Shown: positions 1 to 12,680 of the stretch, in pieces
Layout: the number at the start of each line of letters is the position of its first letter
How positions within the stretch are numbered: the first letter of the stretch is position 1
Origin: Lucifuga dentata
Lineage: Eukaryota > Chordata > Actinopteri > Ophidiiformes > Bythitidae
Length of the DNA stretch: 64,000 nt
Direction: 5' to 3'
NCBI GenBank assembly: GCA_014773175.1
Contig: VXCM01003238.1
Location: 1-64,000, forward strand
Notes under the pieces: model-generated
What the model saw: the letters and a program-made list of their open reading frames with translations, nothing else
Databases searched by the model: none
What the model was told of the DNA's origin: nothing
Made by a program: the position numbers and the translations under genes

Positions 1-64
1 AGGCAGATGATTCGCTGTGGTGACCCCTGAAGGGAAAGCCGAAAGGAAAAGAAGAAGAAGATTC
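1..64. repeat. Teleost repeat tail ending in (GAA)n-like sequence
   Basis: The stretch GGTGACCCCTGAAGGG followed by GCCGAAAGG and AAGAAGAAG resembles a 3' tail that is very common in teleost interspersed repeats (GTGGCGACCCCTAA.. GCCGAAAG then GAA repeats). Only the tail is present because the window starts here. The class of parent element is not determinable from this fragment. Recognition is from memory, not a search. Confidence 0.45.
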
Positions 65-160
65 CAGTACGCTTTGGGAAATGATTGCCAGTAACCTTAC
101 GTGTATGAAAATTGAATATCTTAGGCTCAAACATGCAAAATAGGTGGTGTGGTCCTTTAA
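61..160 (-). mobile_element. TTAA-flanked MITE, single terminus (copy D)
   Basis: The segment ends GGTGTGGTCCTTTAA and runs inward through AAACATGCAAAAT, GTGTATGAAAATTGAATAT and CTTTGGGAAATGAT. It is the reverse complement of the left end of the fuller copy at 59692-60355. The TTAA at 157-160 is the expected target-site half. Only one terminus is present, abutting the repeat tail at 1-64, so it is a truncated or interrupted copy. Confidence 0.7.
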
Positions 161-3100
161 TATTGCATGGTATAAGTAGTTGGAGTTACTCTTAAGTTCA
201 AATGCTCTTGCTGACTTATTTGATTTGACTCAGAAAATACTCATTCGATGTTTCTGGTTTCATTAAATTGCATATCTGAGGGTTTGTGACTGCATATGTC
301 AATGTGAAGAGTGAGCCATTGACCAGTCTATGATTTACAGAATATTACGTGATGAAATGCTTAAGCTTGATAATACAGAGCAGCAGCTGCCAAGAAGTTG
401 TAGAGTTGGAGCTGTAAACTCCAAGCTTGCTTGGCAGGAAGTTGGGAAGCAATGACTTGTGAATTCTGAATAATTACAATGATTTCACTGCAGCATCAGC
501 ATTTACATCCAGCATTGCAGAAGCACAAGTTAACCTTAAGTTATTAAAGTTAGTGCTGAGCAAAAAGCATCACAAACATAGTAAGAAAGCATTTACAAAA
601 ATCCCTGGATCTGTCTGCAGATTCTACCCTGGTTCACATCCCACACTTCTACCAAGTTTAATCAAATCAGTTTATACATTTTTGAGTAATCATGCCAACA
701 AACAAACCAGCCAACGGATGCAGGTGAAAACATAATGTTGTTGGTGGAGGCAAAAAAAAAAAAAAAAAAAAAACCCGAAAGCTCACATCAAAAAGAACCA
801 GACCAATTAGTGTGATCATCTGATCCTGAGCAACAGCTGGCAGACACACACAGGCATGCAGAGCAGACAGATGCATCCCATATCTCTGCTGCTGGCGTCC
901 TCTCTGCATTTACACAGGTAAGACCGCCTCGTCGGCCGAACACGAGTTCAAATGACCTTACTGCCACGCGCCTTCACCTTTACGCGCCACCTCCTCGGAA
1001 ACTTTTAAACAAAACAGACTTGTTCAGAAGTCATCAGTGTTAGTCGACAAAGAAGCGGCCCTCTTGGGCAGAGTGTATCCTGTACATCAGCGGAGTGTCT
1101 TGAGGTGTCAGCCCCCATTAGGGCCTGCCAGGCATCACACGCCGGCTGTCTAAATTTAGTTTCGTCTCTGCGCCATGATTAGATAGCCCAGAACGGGCGA
1201 GCCATGCTGCCGGCTGCTGGCAGCATGAAAGATGAACTTCATTCACGGGACATAATTAAGTGAAGGGTAAGGGGAGTGGAGGGGGTTGCAGGGCGGGGAA
1301 GGGAGAGGGGCAGATAAGATAAGATGAAATTTTAATGAACCCGATGGGAAAATTGGGTCATTGCGGGATATAGATGAGAAAAGACAAAGAAAAAAAAAAG
1401 TCATGCTCATTTAACAAAATATTGTTGGGGACAAAAGTAAATAACAATCTTTTTTTTTTTTTGTTTGATTATCATCAGTATTTCATCAGTGCATTTAAAC
1501 AATAACATTTGCAGATGTTTGCAGTGTTGAGAGAGAAAAAGTCAAGAAGAGGATGACACAATAGATGAAGCTCCTTGTCCTTAAAGCGAGGCCACCGTCT
1601 ATGCACACAGGGGTGGGGTGGATGTGGCCGGGGCTGGAATGATCCATTGGCTGGTCTGTTACTTTGATGGGGTAATTAATTGCAGAGGCAGCAATGTTTT
1701 TAGGTCAAGCCCTCCGATATGTCAGACCTGCCAGTCTCTTGTGTCCACAGGTGTGTTTGTGCTTATGCGTGTATGATTCCTTAAAATTGATGGATGGAGC
1801 CCATAACTTGGCATTACAGCTGCAGCAACACGGCGTTACAACCGACCTAATCTAGTCAGGGAGAGGAGCAGAGTGCACCGTGCAGCAGAAAGTCACACAG
1901 TGTGCCACTTAAGCTTTGAGTGATATTATGAAACCAAAAGTATATTGAATTTAGAGGGAGAGATGGCGATCCTTCTTTTCCACCTGTTTTTCCTCACTCT
2001 TAACTTTCTGACTTTGCTCTCTCTCTTTCTTGGTGAATCTGTCTAACTTACTTTCATGGTCTTCTTTGCATTCCGGTCTTTCACATCCTTGTCAAGTTCT
2101 CTCTCTCTCTCATTCTGTCTACTTAGTGCTGTCTCTCTCTCTCCTGTGAATCTCGCGACAGGTGATGACAGCGATCTGGTTAGCGTGTAAGGTCATGTAG
2201 AAGGTGATGACCCGGGCGTGTGTGTGTGAAAGTGAGGTGATTGATGTCAGCTTGATCTCAGCTAATTATTCTGGATGTCCTGTGGCGAACCTGTCTGTTG
2301 AAGGAGGCTGTATGCTCTTTGAGGAGGGAACCATTCCAGCTGGAAAGTCTTGGAAAAAGTTGAAAAAAGTAAAAAACTGACTGAGCCAATCCCTTTAGGA
2401 ATTTTAGTTGTTTTATTTTTAATTGAACTTAACACAGGATTTAACACAAATGCATAATTGGGGAGGCTTGCACATTTCTGCATGAAATGTCAAAGTAAGA
2501 GTATGTTTGAAAGTTAATGCTGTCAACAGACTTTCAGCATAAAATGACCCAGTTCAGAATTCTTATGAGACCATGATAAATTCAATCTCACCCTAATAAT
2601 CCAAATTTCTATCAAGTGTGTTTAATGCTTAAGAGACAAGAATTGGCCTGAATTAAGCTTTCCAAATGAAGCAGAATTGAATAGAGCTCTTATTTAAAAA
2701 AAAAAAAAAAAAAAAAAAAAGTTCCCTGAAGGGAAAAAAATGTTGTATTTATATTTGAGGGAAACACTCTTCACTCTGACTGAGTAGGTTTGTCAGATCA
2801 CAACCTGTCTGGTTGACAACACAAACTCTGAGACTTCAGTAAGTCAAAATGTATTCACAATCAGGCTACATGATTTGTAATAACAACAAAATAAGGAGAA
2901 ATACCTCACAAACACAATAACAGATGCTCTGTCATACAGTATGTGTTGCAGTTCATAGTTCTGTGTACGTGTCTGTGTCCTTTTTCTTGCTAACTGTGTT
3001 TGCTGTTATATGCTTTGTGCATTAAGCTGGTTTCTCTGTGGTGGATTCGGAGTCGAAAGGCCAGCTTTCACAGACTTTCTGCATATTTTTTTTATTTTAA

Positions 3101-3472
3101 TAGATTTTGAGAGTACGACCTGGCATCTGACATCAAGTAGTTATTGCTGGATTGCAGCAATATTGCTGTTGCTATGGTGATGGTCCTTTTCTGTCTTTTC
3201 TCAGCAATTTATCCTCACTCCATCTCTTACTCCCCGTTTTCATCAGTTCTTTTGCCTATTTGTCTCTTTCATAACTATATATATTTCTTTCTTTCTTCTT
3301 TATTTCTGTTTCTTTTTATTTGTTTTTTCATGTGGTCCTTTAGCTCATACTTGTGCACACATGCATGTGCACTAACATTCAAAAAATAGGAGAAAATAAA
3401 ACACAAAAAAATTCTAACTATCCACATTGTCACACAAACAGAGTCCCTTATGTTGGCTTGCTGCCTGTAGGT

Positions 3473-3597
3473 ACCTCTCTCCTCTCTGTGGGGGGTGCTG
3501 CAGCTCTTTGTTACATCTCCACCCCTGCAGCAACNACCTCTCTCCTCTCTGTGGGGGGTGCTGCAGCTCTTTGTTACATCTCCACCCCTGCAGCAAC
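3473..3597. repeat. Exact 62-bp direct duplication around a single N
   Basis: Bases 3473-3534 and 3536-3597 are identical, separated only by N at 3535. The unit contains GTGGGGGGTGCTGCAGCTC and ends CCTGCAGCAAC. An exact repeat split by one N is what an unmerged overlap of two contig ends looks like, so one copy is probably an assembly artefact. The same pattern occurs at 59689-59819. Confidence 0.85.
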
Positions 3598-5628
3598 TAA
3601 CATCATCATCTTCACTGCTGCAGCTGTGGTCAGCAGGTCCTCTGCTTCCGCCACGGTCACTCCCCTTCTCTGTTTACAGTGCTGCGACTCACAATCCCGT
3701 TACCCGGCTCGCCACCGTGTGATCGACTTACCGTCGGCAACGTTTGCAAAGTTAACAGCTGCCGTCGAAGTGGGAATTGGCAGCATAATTCACTTTAATT
3801 TGGTCCTAGTGTTGTGTTTTAAAGTGCCATGCGAGTGTGGCAATTTCAAAAGTGTGTCATGTGGATTGGAAATGTAGAGCAGGAGATAAAGCAACATAGA
3901 GGAACTTAACAGTGAGAATGATCATTGTTAGGATTCCTCTTTCATTAGTTTCTAACCATTAATTTCCATTTGATAATTGTTAGGAAGAGGGAAGGAAAAG
4001 TGTAAATGCATTGTGGGTTGTACCGTCTGTGTTAGAGGACACTGTGTGGAATACTGGGCCTTGGGTATCCCCAGGCAAAACACCTGACTTACTGCCACAA
4101 ACTGTCTTCTGCCAGTAACTCTCCACTTTGTCTGGCTTAGTTTATTTATACATTACATTTGTGGAATTTTTCATCGTTTGTTTCTTAAAAGAAGTTTGAT
4201 CACACCTTCAGGCCAGTTCAGACCTGTCTCTGAAGCTGAGCACTTGTTTTATATGCAGAGGGGAATTTAATGCACTTCAAATTGTTTGTCTTACTGTTGA
4301 GGCCATCAAATGACAGTTACAGCCTGAGGTCAGAGGTGAGGCACTATAAAAAAAATAATAATAATAATTTATAAAAAAAAAGTAATGTGATGCTCATAGA
4401 GAAAACATTTGGTGTGTAGAGGTAAGCAGACTATTTTTAGTTACTGCTAAATGAAATTGTATGATTGGGTATCGCTGAATCAGTGTTTTTTTTATTTTGC
4501 TACATTTGCAATATTACTTCTAACCTAAAATCATATTATAGTCTTACACGCGATTAATGTCAGAGCTCTTTGTCTCAGCACTTCTTCTAAGCCATTCCCT
4601 TTCTACGGCAGTACCTTTGACATTCATCAAGGGAAAATCTTAATGCTATAATCTTACTCATGTTAAGATAATCTATGGACCAGATATGTAAAATGCGCCT
4701 TGTCAGTCACCATACTAAACACCCCAAAATCAGTGAGTCCCGAGGCATTAAGATGTTAAATACTTGGGTAAAAATGACACGTAGAATGGTTGACAACATC
4801 AAATTAAAACAAATTATGCTTTCTGAATTGCAGACATGATTGGTTGACTAAAATACTGACTGTACCCACTATAATTTACTTTTGGAAACACTCAATTTAC
4901 ACTCGTCTCAGAGCTGTTTAGGGGGGCTGAAGGTTGTTTAATTAGCTTTTGAGTGTGTAAATGATGGTTTGTAGGTGCCTAAGTGACAGTTTGACATCAG
5001 CGAGACCAAAGACAAACTGTGTGAGCAACAACTTGAAAGCATTACAAATCGCTAACAACTCTTGAACAATTGGTTTTAATGCTGCTGTACATCGAGGAAG
5101 ATGTAGTGGGCTCTATTGTCCAACCTGGAAAACAGACGTATCTTAAACAGATTGACAGTTTTTTTTTTTTTATTAAATGTGATCAGAAACTTGTCACCCT
5201 GGGAGGGAAAAGCTTCATGCTTTGCCTTTGCAGCTCTCCTGTAACAGGCTTAATAGCATTATTAGTTTCCTTGGATTCCACAGCTAGCGTTTGCGCTGTG
5301 GTAGCTCATTATCCTCTGGCTCTGCACTGATTTCATTGAGCATATTAATGAGTTGTTTTTAGAGAAGCTAAAATGTGGAAATGTATTCCACAAAATATGA
5401 CCATTAGCTGCTGAGGAAAAATAACCAGAATTCAGAATGCCAACATATACCGCAATAAATTTTTGTTCGCTTCACCTATCAGTATTGTCTGTTTATAAAT
5501 TTGTTGCAGTTTAGGGAAATTGTTTTTTGGAATTTGTTACCAGGTCACATATTTGGAATCAATTTTAAGCTTAATCAATTACAGGCAAGCCCGAGAGCTT
5601 CAGGAGTTCCACTATAGAGGTCCTTGTT

Positions 5629-5632
<4 letters not shown>

Positions 5633-5661
<29 letters not shown>
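5633..5661. repeat. CA dinucleotide microsatellite
   Basis: About 14 uninterrupted AC units. Ordinary intronic microsatellite with no gene association visible. Confidence 0.9.
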
Positions 5662-5663
<2 letters not shown>

Positions 5664-6984
5664 ACAGTATGCACACTTTCACACCTGTATACTCATCTAT
5701 GCTCAGTGTCCTCTCACAGCCATCTGGGCCATCCATCAGGCCTCCTGAGCAGGTATAATCCAGGGGGGAGTATCTTTTTACAAGAGTCCCATTAGTTTAC
5801 TAGCCGTCTGCTCCCCGGCGCCGTCACTTTGTCCTTTAGATGAGTCGCACTATTCAGGACTCTCTCTCACAGCATTCAAGGTTTATGGCAGAGCTTAACT
5901 TTTTAATACACTGCATGATGAAGGTGTCCGTCCAGACAGTATTGTTTTTCTGACTCCCTCAAGCAAAATAGCTCCACGTGACTGGGATAATGCCTGCTAC
6001 AAGGAAAGAACGGATGTATTTGTCTAGTTTTTTACCATAGTAGTAACACTAAAGACTGCATTGTTTGATGGGTAGTGGAGGTGCTTTGGATGTGTCTACT
6101 GTGGCTATAGTTAAAACTGCACTTATGGTATATCTTTTGCATTTAAACTCTCTTAAAGCTTTTGTACTGTAAAAGGAGAATGGATGAAGTCGACTGGTTG
6201 TTAATTACAGATGGCGTGAAACAAATTTTGGAAAAAAAAAATGTATTAAAATGTGTCCACGTTTCACATTTCAGCGTCCCTTTTTGTTGTGTTGCTTTCT
6301 CCAAAATGTCAACTTTTTAGGATTTAGGCTTGCGTTAAGCTTGAGTTATTAGACTTACTTTTGATTGAATGGCGTGTGTGTGTGTGTCCATTTGCACACA
6401 CGTGTTGGTGAGAGCCCTGTGCTGTTGTGCCCCAGTGGTCACGCTCCATCTGAATGATGCCTGAATAGTGCATGGCTCTGGCCCGCCAACTGCCTCCCTT
6501 CCTGCTCCCATCAGCTCCCCGCTCAGCCAGGACTGACTGACAGCACTTCCTCCCTTTGTGCTGTGTTCAGTTCTCCTTACGAGCCTTCACACAGAACCGT
6601 ACACACAGGCAGGTAGACTGACTGACAGGCAGGAAGACAGGCAGACATAGAAATAGTGCAGGTACACACACACATGCACACAAGCAAACTCACTCATGCT
6701 TACTCCATGCTACATCTGGCCTTTCTTGTTTTTGTATCACCACAGCCTCATCTTGCTTGGCTGCTTCTGCTACGGCCTCACTATTAGCCAGTTAAACTCC
6801 TAAAGCCTCGTTGTTTAGGTCCACTCAGAAAACACGCTGGGCTTTATAAATGCATGCATGATTCAGGTGTTGGCACTTGACCGAATGAACTCATCTTTGT
6901 GTGTGAAATCAATATCAGAACCTAAAAGCTACTGTTAATGGAGCCCCTGTCACGATCACGACCTTTGCCTTTGAAAAATGTAGT

Positions 6985-7060
6985 TTGCAGCCAAAATGTT
7001 AAAGAAATGCTCCTGTAACTGAAAGGTTACTGGTTCACATCCCCAAGCAGACTGAGAATA
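6985..7060 (+). repeat. Possible tRNA-derived SINE fragment
   Basis: GTAACTGAAAGGTTACTGG followed by TTCACATCCCC resembles the B-box region (GGTTC.A.NCC) of tRNA-derived teleost SINEs, where an ..AAGGTTGCTGGTTC..CCC string is common. No convincing A box or tail is visible, so this is at best a diverged fragment. Confidence 0.3.
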
Positions 7061-7951
7061 TCTGCGTCACAGAGGTGGCTAGGACACTTTCTTGCATGTT
7101 GAGGCGGACTTTATCATGGTACCAAACCTCCATCTGCTGGAGGTGCTGGTTGCTCAGTGTTGAATGATTGTACTGGAAAAGTCTTTGTTGTATGCCAGGG
7201 ATTGGCAGTTTTTTTTTAATGTTAAAAAAGTGCATTCCCACTGCAGGCGTAAGTGCTGTGGGAATGCTGCATGTGCATTTACACAGACCTGACCTCTGAC
7301 CTGAGGACAGCAGTCACTGGTTTGGAAAATTTGCATTTACTCCTTAAAATGAAATAACAAAGATACTGACTTTCCTAATGCAACTTATTTTGTTTACCAG
7401 CATGCATGTGTGAATGCATGTGCATCTGTTTTATACATTTGATAGCCCTCGCCTCACTTTGTAACTCTCAAACTGTTGCTGGTACATAATGATTTTGGTC
7501 ACCTGCCTGTTAAATGTGTTTTAATGAAATACAAACATGATATTTAGTTAGATTTTTGCCCTCTGAAGGTTGCAAGAGTCATTGAGCATTCATTACCTCT
7601 GAGGGTCCCATATCAGAACAGCTGTTATGGTGTTCAACAGAAGGTACATGGTGTCCTAATCACCCCCTGTGGTCCCCAGCTTAACTCCAGCCAAGACAAA
7701 GTGCACCCCGGTAAGTTCATGCATAATGGAGAACGGTAGAAAGAACACAGAGAAAGGACTGGAAGCAGTTGCCCTTGAGTTGCACATATTTTGCTGATGT
7801 TTACAGGTGTTATTCATGGCTCTGAGGAATAGAGCTTCCTCCAGGGTTGAGTCTGTCTCTGCAGACCAATCCCCGGAGGCCTGCGCCTGCCAGCATGATA
7901 AACACTCATGGTACTGATCACACTAATTCCTGAAGCATGTATAAAATAATA

Positions 7952-7990
7952 TGATACTTTATTGGTCCCAGAAGGGGAATTGTGTTTTCC
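7952..7990. repeat. Retroposon 3'-tail-like fragment
   Basis: GATACTTTATTGGTCCCAGA followed by AGGGGAATTGTG resembles the widely repeated ACTTTATTGATCCC..GGGGAAATT end seen in many fish retroposons. No upstream body of the element is recognisable. Called from remembered consensus only. Confidence 0.4.
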
Positions 7991-10900
7991 CTTGCCCCCG
8001 CTTGCACCTTTACATGTATATTTTGAAATGATTGCCTGGAGGTGAATTGGCTCTAAATTGAGCCTTTGCTTGAATGTGTTGCCTCTGCATCTTTTCTATA
8101 GAGACCTGTTAAGGAATACCTTGACAATTTGAATTAATGTTCTTTTAAATTTTTTTTTTTAATTTTCCCGTTGGTACAGGCTACTGTGATGTAGTGGGAG
8201 ATGACTCCATTTGTCAGCTAAAAATGGCTTGCTTGCATTGTTAACTTTGTTCGCTGAAACTGACGGGGACAAGCAAGCCCCTCCTTGCCTCGGGACATTT
8301 GAAGAAACTTTTTGCCCACATTATGACAAGTGCCCGCTGAATAAAAACAACAGACTAAAATGTCACGGAATGCCTTTAATTTATTCCAGTGCCGATAGGG
8401 CTTGGCTGTCTCATTCATAATGTTACAAGAGAGGCCCCAGAGAGTCAGATATGTTTTCTAAGAGATGAGCTATCCTCACACTAATGAAACGACATCTGCA
8501 ATTTAGCTTGTACATCAACTACGCTCACGTCTCCCTCTGTGGGAAAAGGAATTTTGTACCTCAGAAAATGATCAGTTGAAGCCGAGCGAGGTGCTACATA
8601 GAATTGCAAAGACATCTTTAAGCACATTCCCCATATGCGTGCAATTTGCATTACAGTTTAGCATCGCCATGGAGTCAGTGTTACAGATGGATATGGATTA
8701 GATATTCCCTTAAATCGAGATCCCAGCTCAAATAAGCCCAGGAATAATTAAAACTGCAAGAATATAATTATTTCACAGTTGAATTTATGTGTCATGCCAG
8801 TATGGTATAACTAGGACTCGGATAGTCAACATGTGGATCTCTAAATCATCTGTAAACATGTGGGTGGAACTGTGATTTCGATTCTCAGGTGATCTTGGAC
8901 GCTGCTTGCAAGTGCTTGAAAGGCAGAGGATACAGGTGGAGAGACTGTGTCCATGTTTTTTGTGTATAATGTATGTGTTAGCAGCAGATCGACTCATTCT
9001 GCTGGTCATGATGCCAAGCGAATATTTGTCCTTTGTCCTTTTCACACACCCATACATATCCACAAATGCAGATACACACCATACACACAAAGCTACTTCA
9101 AATGCATACATTACCTCACAGAAACACACAGGTGCACGCACACATTGGTGTATTTCCTCCATGAGCTACTTCTGCGTTGTTTCAGTGCTTTGCCTGCATA
9201 GTGAGCAGGGCTTTCTGGAGGTCAGGGCAGTTCGGGAGGTAAAGGCTATTAGCCAACTTGTGCCTCACGCCCCCTTCTCCCCTCCTCTCTGTACCTCCTA
9301 TGGTGAGATTAATGCCAGGTGGGGAAAATATAACATAGTTTAATTAAGCCAGAGCCCACAAGATTCATGGACTCATTTCTTTGTCTGACAGTGCAAATGA
9401 AGGTTCAAAGGGTGCAAGGCAAGAGCAGATACGCCTTTGACTAGCCGCTTGAATCGTAATGAATGGAGCACTGCTGCTGAGATAAAGATTTGGACTCTGT
9501 TGAAAGTGATTCCTCAGCCATAACTCCACTTCAGCTGTCGCACGCTACATGCGGAATTTGTTGATTTTATTACAGGCGACCAAACTTGGTAACAGGATAT
9601 GTGTGCTTACATACTGGCACATGCATAAATGTCTTCCTCATGTTGTAGTCCTATGGAGAGAGAGAGAAAGCGATTGAGCAACAGAAAGGGAGAACACTTG
9701 GATAATATACCACCTGTGTCATGTCCGAGCGAGTTTTTCATCTTTGTGTTTAATTATGGCTTGCTGTTGCACGGCTGGCCTTGGGGTAATCGAAACCTTT
9801 GCGTACTCTGACGACTGATTCCCTACAAACCAGCAGAGCTGCGCTGTGCACTAGATCAGTGTATTGAATTTCTATATAATTAAAGTCACTGGGGACAAGG
9901 TAAGGAAGAAATTTTAAGTGGAGGATGCATAGGAACCATAGTGAATAAATAGCTACTCCCATCAGCTGAACAAGCTCTAATGCGTTTCACTCAGTTTAGC
10001 CAATGGACTTAGCCCCTTACTGTTTAGCTGATTGCTATTTTCTATTCTGTTATCTGTCACTGACTTTCCATTGCATTTGCCTTGAAGAACAGGCGAGGCA
10101 GAGTCATTTGGTAGCAGTAATCAATACTGTTCACTCTGTGCGCTCAGGTCTTATCATTTTCCAGCCAGTGCCTTGAGTAAGAGTTTAGAAAGAATTTGGC
10201 TTATTCATGAGGCATGTTTGTTTGTTTTTTGTTTTTTTTACTCAAAAAAGTATGTTAAGGCAGCGTTGTTTAATTCGCACTAGAATCAATTTACTCTCTT
10301 CACTCTCGGAATGCAGGTGAAACAACAGTGGTGATGCAATTACAAGTGAAGAAATTTCCACTGCTTTTTTGTGTTTGTCTAAGTTTTGAATGCCTCGGCA
10401 TGGCTTGTTGAATGCTAATGGGGATTTCTATACTTGCAGGGCTTAGGCAGAGGGAGAGCTATCTGTGAATAATGGATGAGCTAATGTTGGCAAGAACCCT
10501 TCCAGGAACCCCTCTGCTTCTCAAGAAGCACTGCTGAAAATGCACAATCATACATTTTGAATATCCCAAGCTGCCCAGTCCTGGTGGTGCGCTCATTGAT
10601 TCCACTTGGCTTTTGGAACACTTAAGAAACTTATTTGAGTAAATAAAATGCGTGATAAATTGTCCAAGCACAAAATTCCACAGCTGTGGGTGCTTCTGAT
10701 GAGGAAATGTACTTTTCTGCTTGCGAGTCAAAAATAGAAGTTGTACGTTGTTTGGCCCTTAGTTTTTCTCAGGCGCAGACTTCATGGTTCAGGTAAAGTG
10801 TGTCTCTGAGCAAAGCTACTGGAGAAGCCCTGAAGTGAACAATGATCTTTAGCTGCCTTTTTTGAACATGACCTCCTTTTGGTGCAGGGAAACAAGATAC

Positions 10901-12609
10901 CACACGTTTATCCTCGTCTAGTTGTTATGTCAGATTTACTGAAAATAGGATGAAATAGAAGACACTTTTACTAAATACTGCAAGATACTGTTGTCAGTGA
11001 CACACTTCCCCACATTACACATATGCACGCACATACACACACACACACCTCTCTCAGTGTGTAATACGGGCCTGATGTAATGTGTAGTAGATGGCATTAA
11101 TCCATATTTTCTGGGTCTTCATGGACCCAAAGGGAGCTACTCTTCTCCAATTTAAAAGTTCAATTTGCATCTTTCCATCAGATTTATTTTACATTACAGC
11201 CTGCCAGCTCCCCTAACCATCCTGGAGAGACTGTAGTCTGTTCCCATTAAATACTAATTTCAGTGAAGGAAGAGTGGCAGGATGGGAGGAATGGACTGTG
11301 AGCAAGCGATTGGTTGGTCTCTTTGATTAATTGATTGATTATTTCAGGTGTTCACAGATGACTTGCTGATTCTCTTCCAGCGTTTGGAAATTCTTTTTTT
11401 TTTAATGCTTTTGCATTATTTCTGTTACATGCCAAGATACCCACCCCATGTTTTCAAATTATAAATACGAGCTAAAACCAGAGGGGAGTAACATAGTATG
11501 ATTAGATTAAGGCTTACTCCATTGCTGACAAGGATGCCCTCCTCTGGTGTCTTCAGTCTGTATAGCCCTCTTGGTGGCCAGCCAAGTGTTTGTTCAGTAT
11601 AAGTTTTTGTTGTTCTTTTGTATTTTTCTCTTTTTCCTAAAAAAGTATGGCTGTAAATCCCACACACCTTGCCCATGTTTCCTGTGATGCAGTAGTCTGG
11701 CTGGTCGAGTCATCATCTTGACTTAATCCAACAAGTCCTGTAACGTATGGAGATGATTTAAACCTCATTCTCGACTGATCAGGCCGAGGAAAGTGTCCTT
11801 GCTGGCGGCAATCAAACACTGTTGTCTTTCCAAACTCCTAAAAAATACCTGGCAACACTTGAATGTCTCTAGAGCTTTGACTATGGACCTTTTTCTTCCT
11901 TTATTGGCTTTCCATCATCAAACTTAAAAGTATTTCTTCTATCTTAGTGACTCTTTTTTTGTTGTTGTTGGCATACAAGGCCATGATGGTTTTTTTTGTT
12001 TTTATGTGTCATATATACTGTTATAGTTTCAATGTTTAGTACTCTTACCACCATAATTGAGAAAGAACATAAGATGGAGCCCCACCTGCACCAGACTGAA
12101 GACTAACCACAGCCACATGCCAGTAAAAACTCAATTATTTTGGTGGAAAGTGGAGAAAGCAATGATGAGACTAGAAAAAAACTGTAGATTAAATGTTTCT
12201 TTTTTTCTTTAACAATGTCTTTTAGGGTGAAAGATTGTTTTAAGTGAAATTGTTTAATCAGTAAAGCCTGCTTTAATGTTTGAAGATTTTGATGCTATTT
12301 CAATAATCAGTAATCCACATAAATATTGTGTACTGATTTTCAAGATAATTTTGGATAAGACATTTGTCCAATGAATCTCATATCGGCATAGGCCTTCTGT
12401 TAAATTAAGATTGGAGAGATAATAGTTTTTATGCCTTGAATGTGAAATGTGAGTTTTCTTTTTCACTTCCATTTCAATGTGCTTGTGTCTGTTTCCTGTG
12501 AGTCATTCTCCACCTATCATTAAAAATATTCATAAATAAGGGAAGAGAAGCAAAGTGTTTTTCCAAAAATGCTCACTGGGGGAAGCTGAATTTTTCTGTT
12601 GTCTTACAG

Positions 12610-12680
12610 ACGAGCTACGGAAACTCAGCTGGTCAGGAATCCCACGACAGGTCCGACCAATTACGTGGAAGCTCCTATCA
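12610..12680 (+). CDS. tbc1d22a: TBC1D22 exon: start of the TBC domain (SWSGIP / VRPITWKLL)
   Basis: 71-nt exon with acceptor TTGTCTTACAG and donor GTAAGT. It opens with two bases of a split codon (xAC, probably Asp) followed by 23 codons reading ELRKLSWSGIP, RQVRP, ITWKLLS. This is the conserved opening of the TBC domain in which a Trp-x-Gly-(I/V)-P block precedes an Arg-Pro and a Trp-(K/R)-Leu-Leu helix. The exon ends exactly between codons (phase 0) and joins the GYLPAN exon at 22751. Residues mix features I recall from both human paralogs: LSWSGIP and TWKLLS as in A, DELRK and R.VRP as in B. Confidence 0.93.

Larger units (their letters stand above)
161..12609 (+). other. Intron-like sequence upstream of the first recognised exon
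   Basis: No coding exon recognised. I looked for the N-terminal TBC1D22 exons and saw none, so this is probably the intron preceding the exon at 12610, whose acceptor is TCTTACAG at 12602-12609. Contents: poly(A) at about 752-773 and 2696-2720, poly(T) near 1450, an assembly-duplicated block at 3473-3597, a CA microsatellite at 5633-5661, an ACAGGCAG-type tandem near 6606-6650, SINE/LINE-like fragments near 6990-7060 and 7952-7990, and CA-rich stretches near 9040-9150 and 11020-11048. Repeat-free blocks near 1050-1270 and 8190-8600 look unusually complex and could be conserved non-coding sequence. Open frames here are short and lack family similarity. Confidence 0.6.

Noticed and set aside
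3353..3877. 174-codon open frame on the + strand
   Set aside because: It is lengthened by the exact 62-bp duplication around N and has no family similarity.
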